Assembly (NCBI RefSeq): GCF_006438955.1
Contig: NZ_RCZK01000013.1
Coordinates: 966-64,965, forward strand
From: Sphingomonas oligophenolica
GTDB lineage: Bacteria; Pseudomonadota; Alphaproteobacteria; Sphingomonadales; Sphingomonadaceae
Direction of reading: 5' to 3'
DNA: 64,000 nt
Each line of letters starts with the position of its first letter. Position 1 is the first letter of the stretch. This document shows, piece after piece, positions 53,633 to 62,843 of this stretch. The translations under genes and the position numbers were made by a program. A model generated the notes under the pieces. It saw only the letters and a program-made list of their open reading frames with translations, was not told the DNA's origin and made no database searches.

Positions 53633-53725
53633 CCTTGTGTGACCTTTGCGCGACGGCGGAACGCTGAAACGCATCGCCGGATGAACCAGCGCCGGTCCCG
53701 CTCGTTGAGCCCTGCGAGGTGGAAC

Positions 53726-53977
53726 ATGACCGGCGAGACCCCCGAGGACGAATTGGCGACGCGGCAGGACCCCCGGCTGTTTACGGTCGGTCGGGCGTTG
53801 CGAGCGACCTATGACGCGGACAACCACGACAGCCTGGATCCGGTAGCGACGGGGTTGATGCTCGATCTGGCGCGGGTCGAGCCGCCCGTCGCGCCGCGCA
53901 TTGCCGAGGCGGGCGCGGGGCCAGTGCGCGCGACGTGGATGGCCCGGATATTGGGACTGCTGCCGCGACGGCATTAG
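53726..53977 (+). CDS. Small hypothetical protein
   Basis: An 83-residue soluble protein beginning MTGETPEDELATRQDPRLF, with a short basic C-terminus ATWMARILGLLPRRH. A good gaggtgg site lies six bases before the ATG at 53726, which supports it as a real gene. I do not recognise its family. It follows the DapF-like gene by 93 bp in the same direction. Confidence 0.6.
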   Translation: MTGETPEDELATRQDPRLFTVGRALRATYDADNHDSLDPVATGLMLDLARVEPPVAPRIAEAGAGPVRATWMARILGLLPRRH

Positions 53978-54028
53978 ACTTCTAGGACGCCGGCCTACCG
54001 CCGGTTCGGCGCGCTTCCGGCCAGCCGT

Positions 54029-54530
54029 TCAGAACTCCTTGCGGATCGACAGCTTGCCCGTCCCGAATCTGGCGCCCGATCCCACGCCGCCACCAATATC
54101 GGCCCCGAATTTCCAACCACGCCCCAACTCGATATCGGCGCCCAGGTCGGCTGTGAACGTGTCGCGCAGCCAGTAATCACCCCGCGTGGTATAGCGGAGA
54201 TCAGCGATATCGGCATAGGTCGACCAACTGGGCGTCTGCATCGCCGAACTCGTGCCGCCATTCGCCGCGCACCCGCGGGGTCCACCCCGCCATCGGGAAG
54301 GCAAACCGCGCCCCGAGCACGCTAGCCACCGATTGCAGGTCGCGCAGCCCGAAGGTGAGCCCATAGATATCGCCCCCCACTTCGGTATAGCGATCGAGCC
54401 GCGCGGCGAGATAGTCGATCCGCCCATAGGCCGATGTCTCGATCGCCCCGCCCTGCCGGTCGATCCCGCCGATTCGCGGCGCGGGCGAAATCCTGCAACT
54501 CCATGCCGTCACCCCCCGTCCAGCCGCCAC
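54029..54530 (-). pseudogene. Frameshifted remnant of an autotransporter beta-barrel
   Basis: Two overlapping minus-strand frames join into one barrel domain. The first (54530 to about 54235) reads IETSAYGRIDYLAARLDRY, then GDIYGLTFGLRDLQSVASVLG and TPRVRGEWRHEFGDAD. A frameshift near 54235 then moves to the second frame, which reads YADIADLRYTTRGDYWLRD and ends GARFGTGKLSIRKEF with the terminal Phe of outer-membrane barrels. No passenger domain or signal peptide remains. It looks like the decayed C-terminus of a type V secretion protein. Confidence 0.75.
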
Positions 54531-54662
54531 CTTGTCGCGATCCCGCCCGGCGCGTCAATCGCCGCTGGCGTTCGACAGCGGCACGCGGATTGCATCGGTG
54601 TATTTGGAGGACAGATTACGCAGCGTGTCCGAAGCCTCCTGGCCTATTGATCGCGCGGGCGG

Positions 54663-56213
54663 TCATGGCCCCAGATCGATGTCTTTGGCGTTGGCCTTGC
54701 GCGAAGAACCGCTGCCGAAGCCCAATTGCTTGGCGACCGCACCGTTCCAACCATAAGGATCGGTGCGGAAGGCCACTTGGCCCTTCGCGTCGACGAAGGC
54801 GTTACGATAGAGCAACCGCACCGCGATCGGCTGCGGCAGCGGGACGAAGCTCTGGTCGCCCGCCTGGCGCGCCTGCTGCCATTCGCTCTCCACCCCTTCC
54901 TGCTGCGCGATCATCTTGGCGAACCCCAGCGCGTCTTGGACGCGGATGCAGCCGTGGCTGAGGTCGCGCTGGGTTTGATCGAACAGCGATCGATTGCTGG
55001 TATCGTGGAGGTAGATCGCCTGGTCGTCCTGCATGTCGAACTTGACGAGCCCGAGCGCGTTATCCGGCCCCGATGGCTGGACCCAGAAACCATTGACCCG
55101 ATGCATGTTCTTCGCGCGCACCGTGGACGAGGAGACCGGGATGGACTTCGGGATCGTCCAGGTCGGGTTCGCAACCAGCCGGTACAGCGGCGCCTGGAGC
55201 GGCGGGGTCTCGCGCCCCGGCTGACCGACGATGACCCTACGCTGATCGACGAGCTTGCCGTCGCGATAATAATCGAGCGTCGCCGCCGCGGCGTTGACGT
55301 CGATCCGCGTCGCCGGCGGGGTCCGCGACAACCACCGCCGCCGCTCGAGCGCGACCGCGAGCGCGCGCGCCTTGTCCGCCGGGCCGATGTTGATCACCGC
55401 CAGCGTGTCGCCGCCGATCACGCCATCGGTCTTGATGCCATAATCCGCCTGCAACCGCTTCACCGTTGCCGCCAGCACGGGCGTATATGGCGGCGCTTGG
55501 CCATCGCCGGCGGCGGGAACCGCATCGCGGGCGAGATAGCCGTTGGCGGCAAGCTGGGTCGCGATCTCGTCGACCCGTGAATCATGGTCGCCGACGTGGA
55601 TGGTATCCTGGTCGGCGATCGTCGGCGTCTTGGCCTGCGCGGCGGCGCGGCTGTAGCCGACATACGCCTTCGCCAGCCGCCGATAATCGTCATCCTGTGG
55701 CGCGAGACCCGCGAAATACTGTGCTACTTGGTTCTGTTGCAGCGCCTGCTGAAGACCAGCCGCCACGTCGGTCTTGGCGGCGCGGATCGTATATACCTCA
55801 TGGAGCGTGGTCGGATCGACCGCGCCGCCCGCCAGCGCCGAGGCGTAGCCCAGCGCCGCCTTGGTCCGCGCCACATCGCGCTGCGCGGGGCTCATCGAGG
55901 CATCGACCTTGCCGAAATCGATCCGGTCGAGCCCGTTGAGCACGCGCGAACCGATCGTCTGGTCGAGCGCGGCGGTGGCGGCATCGGACCACAGACCGTG
56001 CCACCCGACCTTGGCGTAGAAATCCTTGACCGCCGAATCCGACGCCGCCGCCTTGAGCGCATCCGCGGCGATCGACGGCGGCGTCGCATCGAGCGTTGTC
56101 TCGTCCGCGGCGGTGGTCTGTGGATCGGGCTGCGCCTCGTTCGACGGCGCCTGCTTCGCGCACCCCGCCAGCGCGATCAGCACCACAAAGGCGCTCGAAT
56201 ATCGGATTTTCAT
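54663..56213 (-). CDS. L,D-transpeptidase (YcbB-type) lipoprotein
   Basis: 516 residues. The N-terminal lipobox VLIALAGC (Cys18) anchors it outside the inner membrane. A Pro-rich/helical region is followed by a peptidoglycan-binding-like segment (QLAANGYLARDAVP) and the YkuD catalytic domain with YLHDTSNRSLF and SHGCIRVQDALGFA, where the Cys is the nucleophile. It makes 3-3 cross-links between meso-DAP residues or attaches proteins to murein. Length and layout match E. coli YcbB/LdtD. Monocistronic on the minus strand. Confidence 0.92.
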   Translation of the reverse strand: MKIRYSSAFVVLIALAGCAKQAPSNEAQPDPQTTAADETTLDATPPSIAADALKAAASDSAVKDFYAKVGWHGLWSDAATAALDQTIGSRVLNGLDRIDFGKVDASMSPAQRDVARTKAALGYASALAGGAVDPTTLHEVYTIRAAKTDVAAGLQQALQQNQVAQYFAGLAPQDDDYRRLAKAYVGYSRAAAQAKTPTIADQDTIHVGDHDSRVDEIATQLAANGYLARDAVPAAGDGQAPPYTPVLAATVKRLQADYGIKTDGVIGGDTLAVINIGPADKARALAVALERRRWLSRTPPATRIDVNAAAATLDYYRDGKLVDQRRVIVGQPGRETPPLQAPLYRLVANPTWTIPKSIPVSSSTVRAKNMHRVNGFWVQPSGPDNALGLVKFDMQDDQAIYLHDTSNRSLFDQTQRDLSHGCIRVQDALGFAKMIAQQEGVESEWQQARQAGDQSFVPLPQPIAVRLLYRNAFVDAKGQVAFRTDPYGWNGAVAKQLGFGSGSSRKANAKDIDLGP

Positions 56214-56393
56214 GAAAAGCAGCCTTGCGACGGGAACGGGACGTGCGGGAGGCTACAGGTAGGCGCGCACTAACCTGCTATCAATGCTGCTGAATCTGCG
56301 GCCTCGTCAACCCACTTCGCGCTTCACCCGCATCGAGAAGGCTGCGCACGCGTTCGCGCCCGATGTCGCGGATGCTCATCGCCCGGTTCGCGC

Positions 56394-57791
56394 TCAGCGC
56401 AAAGCATCCGATCGATCGCGCTGATAGGAGCCGCTTGCTCGGTAGAGGTCGATCTGGGCTTCGATCCGCTCTTGTAGATTGATCAATCGGGCGTCCTGCG
56501 CCGCGATGATTTCGTCCTGGGTGATGAGCAGATCCCGCAGGTCGGCATCGCCCTCCAGATACCGTTGGCGATCGAGCCGCACGGTGCGCTCCGCAGTAGC
56601 GACCATCCGATCGAGCAACACTGCGCGCGCTTGGGCATGATCGACCGCGGATCGCGCGTTCTCGACCTCGACGAACGACTGGAGGATCGCCTGACGGTAC
56701 AATTGCACCGCCTCTCGCTGACGCGCCGACGCGAGGTCGAGATCGGCCTTCAACTGGCCGCGATTGAAGATCGGCGCGAGCATGTTGGCGCTGAGCACGA
56801 TCGACGAGAGCAACGGCGTGCCGAGCGAGGCCTGCGCGGCGCGCCCGAGCGCCAGTTCGATCGGGGGAATGAACGCCGCGCGCGCACGCGTCACGTCGCC
56901 CCCCGCCGCCGCGAGCCGGGCCTCGGCGGCCTGGATATCGGGCCGATGGCGGACCAGCTGGGCAGGGCTTGGCAACGCTATGGTGGGCCCGACCAGCGCG
57001 TCTAGATCGCCGGGCATCGAGCGGAACGACGGAGCCTCGCTGCCGACCAGCAACGCCAGCGCGGTGCGGCTTTGGTCGAGCGACTGCCGCAGCCGTTCCT
57101 GCTCGGTTCGCAGATTTTGGACGCGATTGTCCTGCAGGCCGACGTCGATCAGCGTGGCGCTGCCTTCGTGTTGGCGCACCGTGATGATCCGCAGCAGTTC
57201 GTCCGCCTGCACGATGTTGCGCGCGAGCAGCGACAGCCGGGCATCGATCGCGGCCTGCGTCACGAACGCGCGCGCGATCTCCGCGGCTACCGCGATCGTC
57301 AACGCATCGCGGTCGTAGGCGCTCGCGCGCAGCCGGTCGGCCGCCGCACGCTTTCCAGCCTTCAGCCGCCCCCCCACATCGACCGTCAATCCGGCGTCAA
57401 GGCTCGCAAAACTGTTTCTGAAATCAAGCGGTCCGCCGCGCCGCGACTGGCTGAGCAACGGCGATCCCGACGCCGTCACCACCGGCAGCGTCGCCCCGCG
57501 CGCGCTTTTCAGCAACGCCCGCGCCTGATCGATCCGGGCTTGCGCGCCAATCAGCGTCGGGCTCTCCCGCAGTGCCTCCGCGATCAGCGCGCGCAGCCGC
57601 GGCGATCCGAGATCGATCGTCCCGGACGCGGCATCGCTGGTCACGCTGGCGCGATCGGGCGTCGTCGGCAGCGGGCTCCAGTCCTCGGACAGGATCGCGG
57701 GCGGTACGGTCAACCACGGATGCGGCGCGCACCCGCCCAGCATCAGGATGGTCGCGCCGATCGCGCGACGGGAAGAGCGGCGAGTCGTCAT
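56394..57791 (-). CDS. TolC/NodT-like outer-membrane efflux lipoprotein
   Basis: 465 residues. Lipobox ILMLGGC (Cys21), then two copies of the outer-membrane efflux protein pattern: SPRLRALIAEALRESPTLIGAQ and PSPAQLVRHRPDIQAAEARLAAA. Both have the long coiled-coil helices (for example ADELLRIITVRQHEGSATLI) that build the periplasmic tunnel. Start at 57791 (MTTRRSSRRA). It is divergent from the HlyD-ABC pair with 160 bp between, so it most likely supplies their outer-membrane channel. Confidence 0.9.
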   Translation of the reverse strand: MTTRRSSRRAIGATILMLGGCAPHPWLTVPPAILSEDWSPLPTTPDRASVTSDAASGTIDLGSPRLRALIAEALRESPTLIGAQARIDQARALLKSARGATLPVVTASGSPLLSQSRRGGPLDFRNSFASLDAGLTVDVGGRLKAGKRAAADRLRASAYDRDALTIAVAAEIARAFVTQAAIDARLSLLARNIVQADELLRIITVRQHEGSATLIDVGLQDNRVQNLRTEQERLRQSLDQSRTALALLVGSEAPSFRSMPGDLDALVGPTIALPSPAQLVRHRPDIQAAEARLAAAGGDVTRARAAFIPPIELALGRAAQASLGTPLLSSIVLSANMLAPIFNRGQLKADLDLASARQREAVQLYRQAILQSFVEVENARSAVDHAQARAVLLDRMVATAERTVRLDRQRYLEGDADLRDLLITQDEIIAAQDARLINLQERIEAQIDLYRASGSYQRDRSDALR

Positions 57792-57950
57792 CCCCGCGTG
57801 GTAACCCGACCGGTTTAAGATTTGCTGAGCCGACCCGCGATGGCTGCGGCGGGGAACCCGCCCGCGCCTGGCCACCTGGGCCGCGCGCGCCGCTTAACGC
57901 GTCCTTCAGCATCTCGCGCTACCTGCGGGGGGTAACGCTGAGGACCATGC

Positions 57951-59177
57951 ATGACAGAGACCTTGTTTCGGTTGGAAGCGATCGAGGCGAAGCGGCAACG
58001 GCTTACCGGGACCGTGATCGCCGCCACGCCACCGCAGTCGCAACTTTACACCGCGATGATCGGCGGGGTCGTGCTCGTGATGATCGCGTTCCTTGCGTTC
58101 GGCAGCTACGCGAGCAGCGCGACCGCGCGCGGGGTGGTAGCGGTCGACAAGGGCATCACCCGGGTCTTTCCAGCGTCGGCGGGGGAAGTTCGCCAGATCG
58201 TGGTCGCAGTCGGCGATCGCGTCGTCGCAGGCCAGCCGCTGGTCGCGCTGTCGATGGCGCAGGGCAAGGGCGGACTCTCCAGGCAGATCGCCGAAATCGA
58301 CCGCCAGTTGGCCGAAATCGATAGCCAGCTGGGCATCGCGCAGTCGACCGGCTCGGTCGGCACCGCAGGGCTCGCGCGTCAACGCGCCGGGCTGGAGGAC
58401 ACGATCCAATCGCTCGAGCGGCAGATCGCGATCGGTCGCAGCCAGATCGCGCTCGCCGGATCCACCGTGGCGCGGCGCGAGCGATTGTCCAAACAAGGTG
58501 CGGGCAGCCAGGCCCAGGTCGACGACGCGCAGCGCGACGCGCTCACCCGCCGCGCCGATGTCGAAGCGCTCGAGGAGCGGCTTTCGGTCGCCCGCAACAG
58601 CGTCGCGGCGCTGTCGATCCAGTCATCGCAAGTCGCGCTCGACGCGTCGAAGGCCCGCTCGCTACTCCAAGCGCAGCGCGCCGCGCTGACCGCCCAGCGC
58701 GCCGATCTGCAGCGCCAGGATCATCTCGTCGTGTCCGCACCGATCTCGGGCAGGATCGGCGACATCGCGGTCGAACTCGGCCAGCGCGCCACCAGCGCCC
58801 AATCGCTGGTCACGATCGTACCGTCCGACAGCAAGCTCGAGGTGCGGCTGTTCGCGCCCTCCAGCGCGATCGGGTTCGTCCGCCGCGGTCAGCGGGTCAG
58901 GCTCCGGTTCGACGCGTTTCCCTATCGCAAATATGGCTGGGCCGAGGGCGCAGTGACCGAGATTTCGCGGGTCGCGGTCGATGCGCCCACGGTCGACACC
59001 ACCAAGCCGGTCGAGCCCGTGTTTCGCGTCCGCGTGCGGGTCGACACGTTGCGCGGGATGAAGGTCGATGACGCCGCATTGCGTCCCGGCATGACGCTGA
59101 CCGCCGACCTGTTTCAGCAGCGACGCCCGCTCTGGGCGCTGATCGTCGGCCCGATCTCGGGCTCGGTCGCGTTGTGA
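57951..59177 (+). CDS. HlyD-family membrane-fusion protein of peptide exporter
   Basis: 408 residues. A short cytoplasmic N-terminus is followed by one membrane helix (MIGGVVLVMIAFLAFGSYA), a biotinyl-lipoyl-like hairpin (VRQIVVAVGDRVVAGQPLVAL), a long coiled-coil region (about 110-260), and the return segment APISGRIGDIAVELGQRATSAQ. This arrangement is that of adaptors working with C39-peptidase ABC exporters (CvaA, NHLM/LanT-type). Good gagga site before ATG. Its stop overlaps the start of the ABC gene (GTGA). Confidence 0.92.
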   Translation: MTETLFRLEAIEAKRQRLTGTVIAATPPQSQLYTAMIGGVVLVMIAFLAFGSYASSATARGVVAVDKGITRVFPASAGEVRQIVVAVGDRVVAGQPLVALSMAQGKGGLSRQIAEIDRQLAEIDSQLGIAQSTGSVGTAGLARQRAGLEDTIQSLERQIAIGRSQIALAGSTVARRERLSKQGAGSQAQVDDAQRDALTRRADVEALEERLSVARNSVAALSIQSSQVALDASKARSLLQAQRAALTAQRADLQRQDHLVVSAPISGRIGDIAVELGQRATSAQSLVTIVPSDSKLEVRLFAPSSAIGFVRRGQRVRLRFDAFPYRKYGWAEGAVTEISRVAVDAPTVDTTKPVEPVFRVRVRVDTLRGMKVDDAALRPGMTLTADLFQQRRPLWALIVGPISGSVAL

Positions 59178-61309
59178 CCGAACGCTGGAGCCCCTATGCG
59201 CGGCTGAAGCCCGTGCTCCAGGCGGAAGCGGCCGAATGCGGGCTGGCCAGCCTGACGATGATCGCGCGTCATCACGGGCATAAGGTCAACCTTGCCGGGA
59301 TGCGCCAACGTTACCCCACCTCGCTCGGCGGGATGACGCTCGAAGCCTTGATGGCGACCGCGGCGGACATGGGGCTGGCGCCGCGTGCGGTGCGGCTCGA
59401 CCTCGATGAACTGGGACAGCTCAAGCTGCCCGCGATCCTGCACTGGGATCTCAGCCACTACGTCGTGCTCGAATCGATCGTCCGCGGCGGTGCCAAGGTC
59501 GTGATCCTCGATCCCGCCAAGGGCCGCAGCGTGATGCCGCTCGACACCGTGACCCGGCATTTCAGCGGGGTCGCGCTGGAATTGATGCCGACCGCGGCGT
59601 TCGAGCCGGTGATCGCGCAACCACGGACCCGATTGTCGGACCTGTGGAGCAACATCGCCAATTTCCGCGGCGCGATGCTCCAGGTGCTGATGCTGTCGAT
59701 CGCGTTGCAGATCACCGCGCTGCTCATCCCCTTTTATATCCAGATCGTGATCGACGATGCGATCGCGCAGGCGGACGCCAATCTGTTGCTGTTGCTGCTG
59801 TTGGGCTTCAGCGCGATCTATCTGTTGAACGCGGTGACCAAATCGGTGCGCGATTGGGTGCTGCTGACGCTCGGCCAGTCGCTGTCGTTCGACCTTGGGG
59901 GCAATGTCGTCCGCCACCTCATCCGGCTGCCGCTCGCCTATTTCGAACGGCGTCACGTTGGCGATCTGCTGTCGCGGATCGGGTCGATCAATCCCATCCA
60001 ATCGCTGCTGACCCGCGGGCTCGTCAATATCGTGATCGACGGCACATTGGTGTGCACCACGTTGATCGTCATGATGCTGATCAGCCCGTGGCTGGCGCTG
60101 ATCGTCCTGGTGTGCACGCTCGCGTACATCGTGTGCGATCTGATCGCCTATCCCGCGTTGCGTCGTCGCAACGAGGAGGAAATCCTCGCGCGCGCGGGCG
60201 AGGAAACCTATTTGATGGAAACCATCCGCGCGGTGCGCGCGGTAAAGCTTCATGGCCATGAGGCGCAGCGCGAAAGCGGCTGGCGCAACCTCTATGCCGA
60301 CGTCATGACCGCCTCGTTCCGCTCGCGGGTGCTCGAGATTCGGGTCAGTTTCGCCGAGAACGCGTTGTTCGGCCTGGCCTTCCTGCTGTGCGTCTATTTC
60401 GGCGCGTCGCAGGTGCTGTCGGGCAGCATGACGATAGGCGTGCTGCTCGCCTTCCTTGCCTATCGCGGCAGCTTCGTGACCAGCGCCACCTCACTGGTCG
60501 ATCAGGTCCAGCGCTGGCGGTTGCTCGGGCTCCACCTCGAACGCCTCTCGGACATCGTCGGGGTCGAGAAGGAGCAACTGGCGCCGCACCATCGCAAGGC
60601 GCTACTCGCCGGACCCGAAATCCGCTTCGATAACGTCCGCCTCGGCTATGACCCGACCCGACCGCCGGTACTGGAACAGATCGCGTTCACCGTGCCGGCG
60701 GGCTCGTTCGTCGCGCTGACCGGGTCGAGCGGCGCGGGCAAGACGACGTTGATGCGAATCATGCTAGGGTTGTTGCAGCCCGATGCGGGGCAAATCGTGA
60801 TCGATGGCGTGGTGCTCGGCAGCGCGACGATGTCGTCGTGGCGCGCGCGCACCGGCGCAGTGCTGCAGGACGATTGCCTGCTGACCGGGACGCTCGCCGA
60901 CAATATCGCGTTCTTCGCCAGCCGCGTCGACATGCGCCAGATCGAGACCGCGGCGCGCTGTGCCTATGTCCATGACGACATCATGAAGATGCCGATGGGC
61001 TATGACACGCTGATCGCCGACATGGGGTCGGCGCTGTCGTCGGGTCAGCGCCAGCGCATCCTGCTCGCGCGCGCGCTGTATCGCGACCCCGACGTGCTGA
61101 TCCTCGACGAAGGTACCGCCAACCTCGATCCGCCGACCGAGATCGCGATCGCGGACATGATCGCAGCGATGCCGATCACCCGCTTCGTCATCGCGCATCG
61201 CCCCGCGCTGGTCGAACGCGCAGACTATGTCGTGACGATCGAGGAGGGGCGGCTGCGTGTCGTCTCCGGCCCCCAGATGAAGCAGATCACCGCCTCCGCC
61301 TCCGCTTGA
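59174..61309 (+). CDS. C39-peptidase ABC exporter (CvaB/LanT-type)
   Basis: 711 residues. The N-terminal C39 peptidase has Gln16, catalytic Cys22 (EAAECGLASL), His95 (HWDLSHYVVL) and Asp113 (VVILDPAKG), so it should cut peptides after a double glycine. A six-helix ABC membrane domain (about 160-440) follows, then the ATPase: Walker A GSSGAGKTT, signature LSSGQRQR, Walker B VLILDEGTANLD, and the switch His in IAHR. Start is GTG at 59174 overlapping the hlyD stop. It can process and export the double-glycine peptide encoded 1.2 kb downstream. Confidence 0.95.
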   Translation: MTERWSPYARLKPVLQAEAAECGLASLTMIARHHGHKVNLAGMRQRYPTSLGGMTLEALMATAADMGLAPRAVRLDLDELGQLKLPAILHWDLSHYVVLESIVRGGAKVVILDPAKGRSVMPLDTVTRHFSGVALELMPTAAFEPVIAQPRTRLSDLWSNIANFRGAMLQVLMLSIALQITALLIPFYIQIVIDDAIAQADANLLLLLLLGFSAIYLLNAVTKSVRDWVLLTLGQSLSFDLGGNVVRHLIRLPLAYFERRHVGDLLSRIGSINPIQSLLTRGLVNIVIDGTLVCTTLIVMMLISPWLALIVLVCTLAYIVCDLIAYPALRRRNEEEILARAGEETYLMETIRAVRAVKLHGHEAQRESGWRNLYADVMTASFRSRVLEIRVSFAENALFGLAFLLCVYFGASQVLSGSMTIGVLLAFLAYRGSFVTSATSLVDQVQRWRLLGLHLERLSDIVGVEKEQLAPHHRKALLAGPEIRFDNVRLGYDPTRPPVLEQIAFTVPAGSFVALTGSSGAGKTTLMRIMLGLLQPDAGQIVIDGVVLGSATMSSWRARTGAVLQDDCLLTGTLADNIAFFASRVDMRQIETAARCAYVHDDIMKMPMGYDTLIADMGSALSSGQRQRILLARALYRDPDVLILDEGTANLDPPTEIAIADMIAAMPITRFVIAHRPALVERADYVVTIEEGRLRVVSGPQMKQITASASA

Positions 61310-61338
61310 GCACGGGTTGGACGGGCGCTGCCGGGGTG

Positions 61339-62277
61339 TCAGCGTCGCCGCGTCGCCATCGTCTCGGTTACGTTCACGGTCACCTCGATCTCGTTGACGA
61401 TCGGCAAGACCGCCAGCCGCTTGGCGAAGATCGGATCGAAAAAGTCACGCAACAACGGCGGGCGTTTGGCGGCGAAATAGAATTCGGGATCGTCGGTCAC
61501 CCGCGACGACGCGATCATCGCCAGTTCGTCCTTGCGGGTGACCTCCTCGATCACGCAATAGGCGTGGGTCACGCCCATCGCGCGGAGCGCATAGGCACGG
61601 TGGTAGCCGTTCTGCAGCAGGATGCGCGATCCGCTCCGGACCCCGCTCAACAAATTCGCGCTATAGCCGATCCCCAATCCCAGCATCGCCGCCCACGGCC
61701 CGAAATCCCCCGTGTCGCCGATCGGCAGCGGCGGCAGCAGCCGCAGCTTGTGCGCGCGCAGATCGGTCGACGGCGAACTGAAGCGGTAATGGTGTTCGCC
61801 CAGCCGCGCGATCGTCACCTCGGGCAGCGCGGCGTCGATCGGGAGGCACAGATCGAACAGCGCCACGGCATCGTCGCGCAGCCCCCGCGCCGCGACGTCC
61901 TCGAACCGGTGGCCGTGTTCGACATGGATTTGCGCAACGACGAGCTTGTCGAGTTCCACCTTGGCGATCGACGCCGGCAGGCCGTTGAAGGTTTCGCGGA
62001 ACGCCGAGGTCGCCATCACCGCCGCGGCCCGCGATGCGAGCGATGGCTCGATCGCGACGACGCCGATCGTGTCGGCCAGTCCCGCCTCTTGCGATTCGAG
62101 ATCATAATAGCAATCGTTGGCGCGCCGCCATTCCTCGACGAGCGCGCCCACCGCGATCGTATCGCCGCCGATCACCTTGGTCTCGACGAACCGCAGATAG
62201 TCGTTGAGGTGCGGCTGGCCGAGCAGCCAGATCAGGTCGGATGCAGCCGAGGGGGCTGCCAATGGTGATGAGGTCAA
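61339..62277 (-). CDS. Unknown protein of the peptide-export locus
   Basis: 312 residues, family not recognised. It has no signal peptide or membrane helix. The segment RILLQNGYHRAYALRAMG (residue 218 on) resembles the DGHHR/NGxHR motif of ParB-like/sulfiredoxin-fold proteins, followed by THAYCVIEEV. His- and Asp-rich stretches occur in the middle (VEHGHRFED, EHHYRFSS). The start is TTG at 62277 with ggag nine bases before it. It is convergent with the ABC exporter (29 bp) and divergent from the peptide gene, so a link to making or guarding the peptide is plausible but unproven. Confidence 0.72.
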   Translation of the reverse strand: MTSSPLAAPSAASDLIWLLGQPHLNDYLRFVETKVIGGDTIAVGALVEEWRRANDCYYDLESQEAGLADTIGVVAIEPSLASRAAAVMATSAFRETFNGLPASIAKVELDKLVVAQIHVEHGHRFEDVAARGLRDDAVALFDLCLPIDAALPEVTIARLGEHHYRFSSPSTDLRAHKLRLLPPLPIGDTGDFGPWAAMLGLGIGYSANLLSGVRSGSRILLQNGYHRAYALRAMGVTHAYCVIEEVTRKDELAMIASSRVTDDPEFYFAAKRPPLLRDFFDPIFAKRLAVLPIVNEIEVTVNVTETMATRRR

Positions 62278-62548
62278 GAAACGATGCTCCGCTTGGTGAG
62301 TCGATCGTAACGTCGAGGGGTTGCGATACCGCTAAACGCGATCGCGCGCGACCGCGATGTCGAACAAGCCGCTGGAATCGAGCGACAATCGTATATCGCT
62401 CACCGCATGATGCTTGTCGACCATGGTTAACAACCGTTTCATCATGGGACATGGATTGCGTAAGTTAATCAAAGACTAACCTGCTAGGTCTGCGTATTCT
62501 TCTGGACATGCACTGACGGTGGTGCAGCGACCCGACAGGAGAAATTTC

Positions 62549-62746
62549 ATGCGCGATCTTCGTCTCAGCGAACTCAACAGTGTCTATGGTGCCGGCGGCT
62601 GCGGTTGCGGCAGCTCGCCCCAGGGCCCCGGCAAGGGCAGTAAGAACAAGGGCAGCAAGAACAAGGGTAGCAAGAACAAGGGTAGCAAGAACAAGGGCAG
62701 CAAGCACAAGGGCAGCCGGAACAAGGGCAGCAAGGGCTGCTACTGA
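62549..62746 (+). CDS. Double-glycine leader peptide with Lys-rich K-G-S-K-N repeat core
   Basis: A 65-residue precursor. The leader MRDLRLSELNSVYGAGG (17 residues) is of the bacteriocin/C39 double-glycine type. The predicted 48-residue core starts CGCGSSPQGPG, continues with six full and one partial copy of the unit KGSKN, and ends KGCY. It has three cysteines at core positions 1, 3 and 47, 13 lysines and almost no acidic residue. A strong aggag precedes the ATG at 62549 and a T-run terminator follows. It has its own 271-bp upstream region. The role (toxin, signal, adhesin or metal/nucleic-acid binder) is unknown; I know no described family with this core. Confidence 0.85.
   Translation: MRDLRLSELNSVYGAGGCGCGSSPQGPGKGSKNKGSKNKGSKNKGSKNKGSKHKGSRNKGSKGCY
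62633..62734 (+). repeat. 15-bp tandem repeat inside the peptide gene
   Basis: Six complete 15-bp units plus a 12-base partial unit, consensus aagggcagcaagaac, encode K-G-S-K-N. Changes are mostly synonymous (ggc/ggt, agt/agc); the fifth unit has His for Asn and the sixth Arg for Lys. Unit number could change by slippage, altering peptide length. Confidence 0.95.
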
Positions 62747-62777
62747 TCCGCTGAACGCGCTCGGCGCAAGCTGAACC

Positions 62778-62810
62778 AGGGGTGGGGCCAGACGGCACCC
62801 ACCCCTTTTT
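62778..62810 (+). terminator. Intrinsic terminator of the peptide gene
   Basis: AGGGGTGGG and CCCACCCCT form a 9-bp stem around an 11-base loop, directly followed by TTTT. It begins 32 bases after the stop codon, so the peptide gene is transcribed alone. Confidence 0.9.
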
Positions 62811-62843
62811 CGTTAGATACCCACGCGGCGCGCGGCACGGCGC

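Noticed and set aside
54556..54662. Minus-strand open tail reading ...TLRNLSSKYTDAIRVPLSNASGD before the autotransporter remnant
   Set aside because: May be another gene fragment, but it is too short and has no recognisable family, so it is not called.
62633..62734. Short regular repeats that might be taken for a CRISPR array
   Set aside because: Units are 15 bp, contiguous without spacers, in frame and code for K-G-S-K-N. They are a protein repeat.
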